A stretch of 64,000 bases of DNA from Planctomycetota bacterium (GCA_029260755.1 JAJDCQ010000159.1:91479-155478); one strand, 5' to 3'. Positions 45,951-54,285 are shown, counted from the stretch's first letter. Made by a program: numbers and translations. Notes: a model not told the origin generated them from the sequence alone.

Positions 45951-46106
45951 TCCCGAACTCGCATCCGGGATTTCCCCAGAGTACTTCGCCCGGGAAGCCC
46001 CGACAACCAGCTGACCGGGTCGGGTCGGTCGTGCGCTACCGAGCGCGCCTGATCGTCGCGACGGCAATGAACCCGGAGTGGGCAGCTCGCCATCCAGCCA
46101 GTCCAA

Positions 46107-46170
46107 CAATCCGCGGTTCCACTCGTTCGCGTCGAAAGAACGGAACCGCGGATTGCGCGGATTGCGCGGA
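46107..46170. repeat. Large hairpin repeat, family B, truncated copy
   Basis: CAATCCGCGGTTCC (46107-46120) and GGAACCGCGGATTG (46142-46155) are perfect 14-bp inverted repeats. The right side continues with two more units (CGCGGATTG, CGCGGA) to 46170 that have no partner on the left, so the left arm looks shortened. The unit and the loop motif GTCGAA are shared with the copy at 9446-9531. Confidence 0.8.
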
Positions 46171-46215
46171 CGGTCTCCGGTCAGCGCCGAGTCGCTGCCT
46201 CGGGGGAGGCTTCGT

Positions 46216-47355
46216 TCAGATGACCCGGGCGTCCGGTCCGTCCTGGCTGCCGAACTGGCGCAGCGGGCGGGTCGCGATCCCGTGGATGTAGCCGGTCGCG
46301 GCGCACCACAGGACGAGGGAGGATCCTCCGTAGGAGAGAAACGGCAGGGGGAGGCCGGTGACGGGGCCGCAGCCGAGCGTCATGGCGACGTTGACGAGCA
46401 CCTGGGTGCCGAGGATCGCGGTCACGCCGGCGGCGACGAGGCGTCCGAACGGCTCGCGGGTCTGGGCGGCCACCTCGAGGAGGGCAACGAGCAGCCACAG
46501 CAGGACGAGGAGGACGGCGGTCGCGACGATGAACCCGCCCTCCTCGGCGACCACCGTGAAGATGAAGTCGGTGTGTCGCGCGGGAACGAAGCCCATTCTC
46601 CCCATCGCGCCGACGCCGGTGTCCGCGCCGTCGAGCCCGCCGTTGCCGACGGCGATCACGCTCTGGATCGACTGGTAGGCCACATCGAGGGCGTACTTCT
46701 CCGGGTTCCAGAATGCGAGCAACCGGAGCCGCTGGTACTTGTGGAGGACGAAGAAGAAGGCCAGCGGGGCGGCGACCGCCATCGCGGCGCCGCCAAACGC
46801 GAGGACGCCCCGCCGGGCGCCGGCGACGTAGAGCATGACGAACAGCGCGGGGATGAACGTGAGCGAGGTGCCGAGGTCGGGCTGGGTGAGCACGATCAAC
46901 AGCGGCACGGCGGTGATGACGCACGGGAGGATGTAGCCCTGGAGCTGCGCGAGCTCCTCCCGGCGGAAGCGCAGGCAGCGGGCCAGCCCGAAGACGAGCC
47001 CGAGCTTCATGAACTCGCTCGGCGTGATCCGGACCGGCCCGAACACGATCCACCGCTTCGCCCCGTGGACGGCGGTGCCGACGAAGGGGAGGGCTAGGAG
47101 CAGGATGAGCCCGCCCCCGTAGAAGAGATACGCCCGGTCGGCGACCTTCTCGTAGGGGAGGAGGCGGGCCACGAGGAACGCGATCATCCCGGCGGCCGCC
47201 CAGATGATCTGCTTCTTGCCGTAGGAGAGATACGTGCCGCTCCGCGCGTCGAAGCTCGCGCTGGAGATGAACAGCACGCCGAGGACCACGAGGATCACCA
47301 CGGGCAGGAGCAACGTCGGTCGGATCGAGCCGAGGAGGCCGCGGTCGCCGCTCAT
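46216..47355 (-). CDS. rodA: Peptidoglycan glycosyltransferase RodA (SEDS family)
   Basis: A 379-residue polytopic protein with about ten membrane helices that polymerises lipid II into glycan strands for elongation. Family signs: KRWIVFGPVRITPSEFMKLG, LTQPDLGTSLTFIPALFVML, VGAMGRMGFVPARHTDFIFTVVAEE and GLPLPFLSYGGSS. The ATG at 47353-47355 lies 2 bp after the mrdA stop; a TTG at 47359-47361 overlapping that stop is an alternative start. Its partner is the class B PBP encoded directly upstream. It is the last gene of the rod-shape operon. Confidence 0.95.
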   Translation of the reverse strand: MSGDRGLLGSIRPTLLLPVVILVVLGVLFISSASFDARSGTYLSYGKKQIIWAAAGMIAFLVARLLPYEKVADRAYLFYGGGLILLLALPFVGTAVHGAKRWIVFGPVRITPSEFMKLGLVFGLARCLRFRREELAQLQGYILPCVITAVPLLIVLTQPDLGTSLTFIPALFVMLYVAGARRGVLAFGGAAMAVAAPLAFFFVLHKYQRLRLLAFWNPEKYALDVAYQSIQSVIAVGNGGLDGADTGVGAMGRMGFVPARHTDFIFTVVAEEGGFIVATAVLLVLLWLLVALLEVAAQTREPFGRLVAAGVTAILGTQVLVNVAMTLGCGPVTGLPLPFLSYGGSSLVLWCAATGYIHGIATRPLRQFGSQDGPDARVI

Positions 47356-47357
47356 CG

Positions 47358-49775
47358 TCAATGCCCCCCCTCCGAGGCGCGGGCGATCGCGTCCGGCGTC
47401 GCCTCGTCGGCCTCGTCGGCCTCGTCGCCGCCTTCGAGCCAGCGGATCAGGCGCGTGATCACCGGCCCCGCGGCCGACCCGCCGTGCGCCTTGGTCCGGT
47501 CGATCACGACCGCGAACGCGATCCGCGGCTCGGCGCGGGCGGGGTAGTAGCCCATGACCCAGGCCGAGTTCACCGTCCGCCCGATCTGCGCGGTGCCGGT
47601 CTTGACGGCCACGTCGAGCTCCGAGAGGCCGATCCGGGGGTTACTCGCCGTTCCGCGCCGCGGCGTGTGCGCGGCGCCCCACATCCCGCGGCGGAGGGCG
47701 TCCAGGGTCGCGGCGGAGAAGCGCGGCGCGCGGGCGTCCTCGGGCGGGAACGGCCGGGCCGGCTCGAGGACGAGGCGCGAGGGGGGAGCGGGCGTCCCGC
47801 GCGCGACGCTCGCGGCGACGCGCGCGATCTGAAGCGGCGTCGCGAGCAGTCGCCCCTGACCGATCCCCATGTTCCGGATCTCGCCGGTCGACCAGCCCGA
47901 GCTCGGAATCGAGCCCGACGCCGCGCCCGGAAGGTCGTGGAAGGGCGGGACGCCGATCCGCATCCGGCGGGCGAAGTCGGTGAAGCGCGCGGGGCCCATC
48001 CGCTCGGCCAGCTTCATGAAGTAGATGTTGCAGGAGCCCTCGATCGCGCCGGCCAGGTCGAGCGGCCCGTGCCCGGTCCGCGCCTCGTTCCAGATCCAGC
48101 AGGTGAAGCGCCGGCTGGTCGGGCTGTAGGTGCCGCCGCAGTGGATCGTCGCGCGGGCGTCGAAGTGGAACGGCTCCGCCTCGCCACCCTCGGGGTCGCT
48201 CGGCGCGGCGCCCGGGCCGACGCCGAAGCCCGGACGGCGCGGCCCCGACGGAGCGACCGGGCGCGACGGGATCGGCGCGGCGACCTCGCCGGCGGCGAGC
48301 CCGACCAGCGGCTTCCAGGTCGAGCCCGGCGTGAAGGCGGAGACGCCACGGTGCAGGAGCGGCCGGTCCTCGCGCGAACGGTTCGCCGCGTAGTCCTCGG
48401 AGAAGCGGTTCGGGTCGTAGCGGGGCGCGCTCGTGAGGGCCAGGATCGACCCGTCGCGGACGTCGATCACCGCGGCGGCGGCGCCGTGGCCGGGCAGCCC
48501 GTGCTCGGCGAGGGCATCATCGAGATACGCCTCGAGCCGCTCCTGCATCGCCGCGTCGAGGGCGAGCCGGACGCGGACGCCGTCGACGGGCGCGACCTCC
48601 TCGAGGACGCGCCGGGTGCGGCCGAACGCGTCGCGCTCCACCAGACGCACGCCGGGGACGCCGGCGAGGGCGTGGTCCCAGCGACGCTCGACCCCGCTCC
48701 GACCGATCCGGTCGTGGTAGAGGCGGTCGCCGAGCTCGGGGCGGGGCACGCCGGCGCGCTCGAGCGGCGAGACGCCGTCGTCGAGATCTTTCGCGTCGAG
48801 GTCCGCGTCGTCGTCGGCGGTCTCGCCGCGCGGGCGACGGTCGAGGACGCGGCTCGCCTCGAGGAAGCGCTCCATCTCGGCGCCGTCGACCGAGCTCGTC
48901 CGCCCGATCACGTGCGCGGCGATCGGCCCGCGCGGCCACCGCCGCGCCGCCCGCACGGCGACGGCGATCCCGGGGAGCGCCTCCCGGCTCTGCGCCTCCT
49001 CGAGGCGCGCGGCGGCCTCGAAGCCGACGTCCTCCGCGACCGGCCGGCGCTGCCGGAGCCGCGCCCGGCGCTCGCCCGGATGATCGGCCGAGAGGCAGCG
49101 GGTCACGTTCTTCGCGAACGCGGCCTCGAGGTCGGCGAGGGGGAGCTCGAGCAGCCGCGCGATCTCGGCCAGGCTGGCGGTCCGCGCCGACATCGTCTCG
49201 TCGGGGACGTCGAGGAGGGCGAAGACGTGCGCCTCGGGATCGGTCGCCTCGGCAGCGGCGAGGTCGAACTCCGCCTCGGCGTCGAGCTCGGGCGCGCCGG
49301 CGCGGTGCGTCTCGATCTCGAGGGCGAGCCGCCCCTCGCGAGCGAGGGCGGCGAGGCGCGGGAGGCTGGCCGGCTTCGTCTCGACCCGGAGGCGGCGCTC
49401 GCCGGCCGCGAGGAGGGCGTGGATCGCCCGGAGACGCTCGGCCCGCGCGTCGGCCGTCTCGCCGCGCTCGCGCATCGCCCAGGCGATCGAGCCGGCGAGG
49501 CCGATGAGCGGGTCGACGTCGATCGGAGCGCCGACCACGTCGTAGACGGGAGCGGAGCTCGCGAGGTCGACGCCGTGGCGATCGACGATCCCGCCGCGCA
49601 CCGCGGGGCGCCAGACGACGCGACGGCGCGTCCGCTCGGCCCGCTCGACGTAGTCGCCGCCGCTGAGGAGCTGGAGCTGCGCGAGGCGGCCGACGAGGAG
49701 CGCGACGACGAGGGCGGCGAGGAGCTGGAGCTTGCGGACGCGGCGCACCGAGGGGGCGAACTGACTGTCGGTCAC
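47358..49775 (-). CDS. mrdA: Penicillin-binding protein 2, elongation-specific transpeptidase
   Basis: An 805-residue class B PBP. One N-terminal membrane helix (LLAALVVALLVGRLAQLQLL) is followed by a pedestal domain and a transpeptidase domain with Ser485 in STWK, then SCN and KTGTAQ. It cross-links peptidoglycan with RodA. The family is usually near 600-650 residues; the excess lies between the membrane helix and the catalytic domain and within a Pro/Gly-rich insertion soon after the active-site Ser (SGPRRPGFGVGPGAAP). GTG at 49773-49775 overlaps the mreD stop (GTGA); an ATG at 49799 would extend further into mreD. The C terminus is Glu/Asp/Ala-rich. Confidence 0.95.
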   Translation of the reverse strand: MTDSQFAPSVRRVRKLQLLAALVVALLVGRLAQLQLLSGGDYVERAERTRRRVVWRPAVRGGIVDRHGVDLASSAPVYDVVGAPIDVDPLIGLAGSIAWAMRERGETADARAERLRAIHALLAAGERRLRVETKPASLPRLAALAREGRLALEIETHRAGAPELDAEAEFDLAAAEATDPEAHVFALLDVPDETMSARTASLAEIARLLELPLADLEAAFAKNVTRCLSADHPGERRARLRQRRPVAEDVGFEAAARLEEAQSREALPGIAVAVRAARRWPRGPIAAHVIGRTSSVDGAEMERFLEASRVLDRRPRGETADDDADLDAKDLDDGVSPLERAGVPRPELGDRLYHDRIGRSGVERRWDHALAGVPGVRLVERDAFGRTRRVLEEVAPVDGVRVRLALDAAMQERLEAYLDDALAEHGLPGHGAAAAVIDVRDGSILALTSAPRYDPNRFSEDYAANRSREDRPLLHRGVSAFTPGSTWKPLVGLAAGEVAAPIPSRPVAPSGPRRPGFGVGPGAAPSDPEGGEAEPFHFDARATIHCGGTYSPTSRRFTCWIWNEARTGHGPLDLAGAIEGSCNIYFMKLAERMGPARFTDFARRMRIGVPPFHDLPGAASGSIPSSGWSTGEIRNMGIGQGRLLATPLQIARVAASVARGTPAPPSRLVLEPARPFPPEDARAPRFSAATLDALRRGMWGAAHTPRRGTASNPRIGLSELDVAVKTGTAQIGRTVNSAWVMGYYPARAEPRIAFAVVIDRTKAHGGSAAGPVITRLIRWLEGGDEADEADEATPDAIARASEGGH

Positions 49776-50314
49776 GACGCCCTCCCACCCCACCGGCATC
49801 CGGCGCGCCAGAGGAGGACGGCTGCGGACGCCGTGCCCGCCGTCGTGGCGCCGAGGAGCGCGACGCGCGGGAGGAGGCGGAGCGCGTCGTCGGCGCCGCC
49901 GCCGTCGGCCGCGAGCTCGGCGAGGCGCAGGGCGAGGTCGTAGCCGGCGCCGGCGACGGCGGCCTGAAGGACCGGCCCGGCGGCGAGGGCGCGGAAGCAG
50001 AGGCGCGCCAGGACGACGGCGAGGACCAGGGCGAGCGCGCTCGCGCCGAGGGGGAGGCCGAGGGCCGCGTCGCGAACCAGGCCGAGGATGAGAGCGCCGG
50101 ACGCGACGAGCGCGGCGGGCGCCTGGGGGACCGGTCCGGCGGCGCCGTCGGTCGGCGGCCAGGAGCGCGCCTCCCGGACGCGGATCGCGGCGGTGAGGAA
50201 GGCGAGGCCGACGGCGAACAGATCGGGGGCGACGGGCAGGCCGACCGCGGCGGGCAGGGCGCCACCGACGCGGGCGGCGAGAAGGGCGTAGGCGAGGATC
50301 AGGAGCGCGCGCAC
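49772..50314 (-). CDS. mreD: Rod shape-determining protein MreD
   Basis: A 180-residue membrane protein of the poorly conserved MreD family with about five helices (ALLILAYALLAARVGGALP, LALVLAVVLARLCF, VALLGATTAGTASAAVLL). The identity rests on position between mreC and the PBP2 gene as much as on sequence. The GTG at 50312-50314 has GGGAGG upstream; a TTG at 50377 is a less likely start. The 133 bp before it, back to the mreC stop at 50448, hold nothing recognised. Confidence 0.82.
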   Translation of the reverse strand: MRALLILAYALLAARVGGALPAAVGLPVAPDLFAVGLAFLTAAIRVREARSWPPTDGAAGPVPQAPAALVASGALILGLVRDAALGLPLGASALALVLAVVLARLCFRALAAGPVLQAAVAGAGYDLALRLAELAADGGGADDALRLLPRVALLGATTAGTASAAVLLWRAGCRWGGRAS

Positions 50315-50447
50315 CGTCGGGCCTCCCGACGGGTCGGCGCGACCCGCTCTTCGTGCCCGGCCTCGCCCGTGCGACAATGCAATGAGGGGGCCCCCCCGGA
50401 ACCACGATGCGCGGGTCGGAGCGACCCGTCCCTCGGGGCGCGCCCGC

Positions 50448-51296
50448 TCAACGGTCCTCCTCCTGGGACACCGAGACCGTCACCACCCGCAGCGCCGTCA
50501 GGTCCGCCAGCGGCGCGATCCGCACCTGCGGCAGCAGCTCGCCCGGCGGGTGCTCCACCGCCTCGACCACGCCGACCGGCACGCCGCCCGGCGCCACGCT
50601 CGATCCGTCATCGACGAGCACGGTCGCCCCGACCTCGATCGGCGCGTCGGGCTCCGCGAGCTGAAGCAGGAGCGGCGCGCCAGGGCCATCGCCCCGCAGG
50701 ATGCCGCCCGGCCCCTCGTCGCCGACGCGCACGCGCACCCGCGTCCGTCCATCGCAGAGCAGCCGGACGAGCGAGCCGGCGCCGTCGGTCGACTCGACCA
50801 GGCCGACGAGCGCCCCCTCGGACAGCACGACGGCGCCCGCGCGGACGCCCCGCGACGCGCCCGCGCCGATCCGCACCACCTCGCGGAGCGTGCTCGCCCG
50901 GTGGTCGGCCGTCACCCGCGTCGTGATCAGCGACGGCGCCAGGATCGCCGGAGCGCCCTCGATCGCGTCGCGCGCGGCGCTCGCCTCGGCGAGCTGACGG
51001 CGCAACGCCGTCACCTCGTCCTCGAGCGCCCGCACCCGGATCCGGAGGGCCGCGACCTCGCGCGCGTCTCCGGCGACCAGGGCGACCTCCGAACGGGCCG
51101 ACGAGCCGGGCGCCGCCTCCTCGAGGCCGGCGGCGGGCGCGTCGCGCATCGGCGTCGCCGGGGTCGCGCTCCCCGCCCACGCGAGCCGACTCCGGAGCGG
51201 CTCGGTGAAGCGAGCCGGAAGCGCCACCGCGACCGCCGCGAGAACGGCGGCCGCGACGAGCGGGCTGCGAACGAAGCTCGGGATCGGCCGGCGCAC
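50448..51296 (-). CDS. mreC: Rod shape-determining protein MreC
   Basis: A 282-residue periplasmic scaffold that activates PBP2. It has one N-terminal membrane helix (FVRSPLVAAAVLAAVAVALP), a coiled-coil region (AALRIRVRALEDEVTALRRQ) and a C-terminal beta domain with GASRGVRAGAVVLSEGALVG and GVVEAVEHPPGELLPQVRI, as in the family. The GTG at 51294-51296 gives a short cytoplasmic N terminus (MRRPIPSFVRSP); an upstream ATG at 51407 lies deep inside mreB. It starts 7 bp after the mreB stop. Confidence 0.9.
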   Translation of the reverse strand: MRRPIPSFVRSPLVAAAVLAAVAVALPARFTEPLRSRLAWAGSATPATPMRDAPAAGLEEAAPGSSARSEVALVAGDAREVAALRIRVRALEDEVTALRRQLAEASAARDAIEGAPAILAPSLITTRVTADHRASTLREVVRIGAGASRGVRAGAVVLSEGALVGLVESTDGAGSLVRLLCDGRTRVRVRVGDEGPGGILRGDGPGAPLLLQLAEPDAPIEVGATVLVDDGSSVAPGGVPVGVVEAVEHPPGELLPQVRIAPLADLTALRVVTVSVSQEEDR

Positions 51297-51303
51297 GGGC
51301 GGC

Positions 51304-52365
51304 CTACGAGTGACCCTCGTCCTCCTCGGCCTCGAGGATCGCGCTGTAGCGATCGAGGTTCTCGAGGAAGAGAGCGGTCCCGGTGGCGACGCAGGTGAGC
51401 GGATCATCGGCGATGGTGGCGGGCAGCCCCGTCTCCTCCTCGATGAGCCGGTCGATGCCGCGCAGCAGCGCCCCGCCGCCGCACAGGGTCAGGCCGGTGT
51501 CGACGAGGTCGCCGGAGAGCTCGGGCGGCGTCCGCTCGAGCACCTCGCGGATCGTCCGCAGGATCTCCGAGATCGGGTGGCGAAGCGCCTCGCGGATCTC
51601 CTGGCTCGTGACGATGCAGCTCCGGGGGAGGCCGACGGTGACGTCCTGGCCCTTCACCTCGAGGCTCTCCTCCTCGTCGAGCTCGAACGCGCTCCCGATG
51701 GTCGTCTTGATCCGCTCGGCGGTCTGCTCGCCGATATGGAGGTTGTGGGCGTTCTTGAGGTGGTTCCGGATCGCCTCGTCGAACGAGTCGCCGGCGACCC
51801 GAAGGCTCTTGGCGACGACGATGTCCGCGAGCGACATGACCGCGATCTCGGTCGTGCCGCCGCCGATGTCGACGACCATGCTCGCCTGCGGCTCCTCGAC
51901 GGGGAGGCCCGCGCCGATCCCCGCGGCCCGAGGCTCCTTGATGAGGTAGATCTTGCGGGCGCCCGCCCGCTCGGCCGAGCTGTAGACGGCCTGCTTCTCG
52001 ACCGTCGTGATCCCGCTCGGCACCGCGATGACGACGCGCGGTCGCACTCCCCAGCGCCGCTTGTGCACCTTGCGGATGAAGTAGGCGAGCATCGCCTCGG
52101 TGATGTCGAAGTCGGCGATCACGCCGCTCTTGAGCGGCCGCACCGCCTCGATCCCGTCCGGCGTCTTGCCGAGCATCGCCTTCGCCGCGGAGCCGACGGC
52201 CTGGCCGTTCATGAGGACCTTGTTCGTCCCCCGCTTCACCGCGACGACGCTCGGCTCGTCGAGGATGATCCCGTCACCGCGGACGCTGACGAGCGTGTTC
52301 GCGGTGCCGAGGTCGATGCCCATGTCGTGAGAGAAGAAGCCCAGGATCTTGTTGAGAAGCAGCAT
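51304..52365 (-). CDS. mreB: Rod shape-determining protein MreB
   Basis: A 353-residue bacterial actin. It starts MLLLNKILGFFSHDMGIDLG, the typical amphipathic N terminus and phosphate-1 loop. GGGTTEIAVMSL is the phosphate-2 motif, and the adenosine region reads LTLCGGGALLRGIDRLI. It polymerises under the inner membrane and directs wall synthesis by the RodA/PBP2 complex. The ATG at 52363-52365 is preceded by AAGGTGG; the upstream ATG at 52392 adds nine unconserved residues. It heads the operon mreB-mreC-mreD-mrdA-rodA. Confidence 0.97.
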   Translation of the reverse strand: MLLLNKILGFFSHDMGIDLGTANTLVSVRGDGIILDEPSVVAVKRGTNKVLMNGQAVGSAAKAMLGKTPDGIEAVRPLKSGVIADFDITEAMLAYFIRKVHKRRWGVRPRVVIAVPSGITTVEKQAVYSSAERAGARKIYLIKEPRAAGIGAGLPVEEPQASMVVDIGGGTTEIAVMSLADIVVAKSLRVAGDSFDEAIRNHLKNAHNLHIGEQTAERIKTTIGSAFELDEEESLEVKGQDVTVGLPRSCIVTSQEIREALRHPISEILRTIREVLERTPPELSGDLVDTGLTLCGGGALLRGIDRLIEEETGLPATIADDPLTCVATGTALFLENLDRYSAILEAEEDEGHS

Positions 52366-52501
52366 GGCGGCCACCTTCGAGCGCGAGTCCATAGGGACGC
52401 GGCCAGCCCGCGGGTTCGTCGCGGCGATTGACCCGTCCGAATGACCTATCGGTTTTCGTCGGTGGGAGATCGAGCGGTGGGAGGGACAGGAGCGACGAAA
52501 C

Positions 52502-52595
52502 CTCACGCAAAGGCGCCAAGACGCAAAGGGGCCTTGCCGAGTCCAGATCTCGGCACGAGCCAGCGCTCCTTTGCGCCTTTGCGCCTTTGCGTGAG
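52502..52595. repeat. Large hairpin repeat, family C (GCAAAGGC motif)
   Basis: The arms 52502-52529 and 52568-52595 are 28-nt inverted repeats with two mismatches. Each is three tandem units of 9-10 nt containing GCAAAGG. The loop contains a smaller hairpin, TGCCGAG/CTCGGCA. The layout matches families A and B although the motif differs. Confidence 0.85.
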
Positions 52596-52633
52596 ATTCC
52601 AACGCGACGAAGCCGCGGTCCGTACACGAAGAC

Positions 52634-52655
52634 GCCCGGGTCGGAAGACCCGGGC
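52634..52655 (-). terminator. Terminator hairpin after the gene at 52691
   Basis: Perfect 9-bp stem GCCCGGGTC/GACCCGGGC with a GGAA loop, about 36 bp past the stop codon. On the minus strand it is followed by TCTTCGTGT, a weak U-rich tract. Confidence 0.55.
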
Positions 52656-52690
52656 GCTCGGTGCGTCGGTGAGTCTACGACCGGGGAGGT

Positions 52691-53071
52691 CTAGCCGTCT
52701 TCCCCACCGTCGCCAGCGTCCTCGGATCCGCCGTCCTCGGTGCCGCCGCCGTCACCGGCGCCGCCACCATCATCGGGCTCCTCGGGAGGCAGGTCGGGCG
52801 TTCCGCCGCCGCCACTGTCGCCGACGTCCATGTCGAGGTCGTCGTGCACGTCGCCCTTGAACTTCGGGTCGTTGGCGAAGTGCTTGCCCTTGACGTTGGG
52901 ATTGTTCTGACCCTGCTTGATCGCGTTGAGCGTATCGCGGTTGTAGTAGTAACCGAGCTGGTCGACGGCGAGGTAGATGTTCCCACCGAGAGCCAGGGCG
53001 GCCACGATCAGCATCGTCGAAGTGACCGGATGACTTGGTCTCCTCGCGATAATCTCTTCAGGCTCGGCCAT
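52691..53071 (-). CDS. Small single-span membrane protein with Gly/Asp-rich tail
   Basis: A 126-residue protein with one membrane helix near residues 18-37 (TSTMLIVAALALGGNIYLAV), a short conserved-looking region (YYYNRDTLNAIKQGQ) and a disordered tail rich in Asp, Gly, Glu and Pro. A clear ribosome-binding site (AGGAGAAG) precedes the ATG. Function unknown. It lies 89 bp after the coiled-coil gene and is probably on the same transcript, under the promoter at 54258-54285. Both genes have lower GC than the rest of the window. Confidence 0.75.
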   Translation of the reverse strand: MAEPEEIIARRPSHPVTSTMLIVAALALGGNIYLAVDQLGYYYNRDTLNAIKQGQNNPNVKGKHFANDPKFKGDVHDDLDMDVGDSGGGGTPDLPPEEPDDGGGAGDGGGTEDGGSEDAGDGGEDG

Positions 53072-53160
53072 CGTCTTCTCCTAGGCTTTCTTCGGGTGAC
53101 CTTGGGCTTCCGAGGGCGGCTCCCTTACCGGAACCCGCCCAACCGACTCCCTACGAACGG

Positions 53161-54036
53161 CTAGGGCAGGCGGGTGGAGGCCTTGTCGCCTTCCGAGATC
53201 GACATTCCGTCCTTGAAGAACTGCACGCGGCAGCCCGCCATGTCCGGCATGACCTTCTCGACGATCACCTTCGCCACGAAGTCGTTCCCACGGTGAATCG
53301 AGAACTGGTGGCCCTTCTCGACCTTGTCGTTCTTGCCGACGCTGAGGAGAACGAGCGGGTGCTCGGGATCCTCGGCGATCTCACGAACGGCAACGACGAC
53401 GCCCTCGATCGCCGGCGGCGGAGCGCCGATGACGAGCGACTCGATGTCGACGCCCTTGTCGCGGAGCATGCTGATCATGAGCTCCTTGTCACGGAGCGTC
53501 TTGCTCGTCTTCGCGAGGGTCTTCCGCGAGTCCTCCAGGTCGTGCTCGAGCCCATTCTTGATATGGGTCAGGCGGGCGACCTGCTTCTCCGCGGTTTCCT
53601 TGTCGCGAATCGCGACATCCAGGTCGATCTTCTGCTGATCGATCCGGACGTTGAGCTGCTGGATGTAGCGATCCTTCTCGGCGATCTGATCGGCGATCGT
53701 CTTGTGGATCTCCTGCAGCCTGTTGTACTTGTCCTCGAGCGAGAGCCGGTCCTGCACCTCCTGCTGGTGCATGGACGCGATCCGGTCCAGCTCATCCTTG
53801 AGCTTCTGGACCTCGACGTCCTTCGTATTGATGAACGCCTTCTTCTCTTTGATCTCGCTCTGGAGGGTCTTGATCTCCTTGGTGGAGATCTCGGCCAGCG
53901 AGTGGTACCGATCCTTGAGAAGGTCGTACGACTCCTTCCAGTCGGTCCGGTGCTGGTAGAGTGTCGCTTCCACCCCGAGGAACACGACACTCAGGACGGC
54001 GACGATCACCACGAACGCCTTGGCGAGTGCGCTCAT
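53161..54036 (-). CDS. Membrane-anchored coiled-coil protein with C-terminal beta domain
   Basis: A 291-residue protein with an N-terminal membrane helix (FVVIVAVLSVVFLGVEA), a coiled coil of about 150 residues (EIKTLQSEIKEKKAFINTKD onward) and a C-terminal domain of about 85 residues (VVLLSVGKNDKVEKG-like, then QFSIHRGNDFVAKVIVEKV). The C-terminal pattern resembles FlgT-C-like domains, and similar proteins occur in Planctomycetota; this is from memory. The overall plan recalls MreC. GGGGGAGGAAG is a strong ribosome-binding site. It is transcribed from a perfect consensus promoter through a 210-nt leader, so it is probably abundant. Confidence 0.8.
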   Translation of the reverse strand: MSALAKAFVVIVAVLSVVFLGVEATLYQHRTDWKESYDLLKDRYHSLAEISTKEIKTLQSEIKEKKAFINTKDVEVQKLKDELDRIASMHQQEVQDRLSLEDKYNRLQEIHKTIADQIAEKDRYIQQLNVRIDQQKIDLDVAIRDKETAEKQVARLTHIKNGLEHDLEDSRKTLAKTSKTLRDKELMISMLRDKGVDIESLVIGAPPPAIEGVVVAVREIAEDPEHPLVLLSVGKNDKVEKGHQFSIHRGNDFVAKVIVEKVMPDMAGCRVQFFKDGMSISEGDKASTRLP

Positions 54037-54250
54037 CCGGACTTCCTCCCCCTACGGGTCACGTTCGAGCAAGCGTGTCGAAGAACGACGACGCTGCTAC
54101 GTCTGAGTGAACCGAGACTCAATGTCTCCTGCTCCGCACAGCCGCAAGAACGAGCGAAACGGTTCACTCGCGGCTCGCGAAACCCGCACACAAGGTGACT
54201 ATCCCCTGCGTGCGAACCTCTGGGCGGCCTCAGGTCAGTGGTTACGGACG
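54037..54250 (-). ncRNA. Candidate structured RNA leader or small RNA
   Basis: About 210 nt are transcribed from the promoter at 54258-54285 before the next ATG. The RNA can form a 10-bp helix (54105-54114 with 54160-54169, GAGTGAACCG/CGGTTCACTC, perfect), an inner hairpin GAGAC/GTCTC (54114-54128), and a separate stem of about 10 bp (54185-54195 with 54205-54214) near its 5' end. It could be a 5' regulatory leader of the coiled-coil gene or an independent RNA. It fits no RNA family I can name: a 6S-type closing stem between its two ends is not seen. Confidence 0.5.
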
Positions 54251-54257
54251 GAGAGGC

Positions 54258-54285
54258 ATTATAGCGGGGGCGAATGGCCTGTCAA
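54258..54285 (-). promoter_or_regulatory. Perfect consensus sigma70-type promoter
   Basis: On the minus strand TTGACA (54280-54285) and TATAAT (54258-54263) are separated by 16 bp, with all twelve consensus bases present. It is the best promoter in the window. It begins 27 bp downstream of the lnt stop and reads into the leader and the gene at 54036. Confidence 0.85.

Larger units (their letters stand above)
45916..46215. other. Intergenic region, 300 bp, between rodA and the kinase-FGE gene
   Basis: No gene seen. It holds the leader hairpin at 45928-45950, a less GC-rich middle part and the truncated hairpin repeat at 46107-46170. Both neighbours run leftward. Confidence 0.6.
52366..52690. 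other. Intergenic region, 325 bp, upstream of mreB
   Basis: No gene seen. It contains the family C hairpin repeat, a terminator-like hairpin and the mreB leader. No convincing promoter for mreB was found by eye. Confidence 0.6.

Noticed and set aside
46031..46291. Small ORFs across the family B repeat
   Set aside because: They translate the repeat and flanks, lack a ribosome-binding site and show no protein-like pattern.
54034..54053. GGGGGAGGAAGTCCGG resembling the 5' core of RNase P RNA
   Set aside because: It lacks one A of the GGAAAGUCCGG core, the rest of RNase P RNA is not found, and the purine run serves as the ribosome-binding site of the gene at 54036.
54037..54250. 6S RNA identity for the structured leader
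   Set aside because: A short stretch (GAGGTTCGCACGC) resembles the E. coli 6S 5' arm, but no closing stem between the two ends is seen, so the name is not justified.
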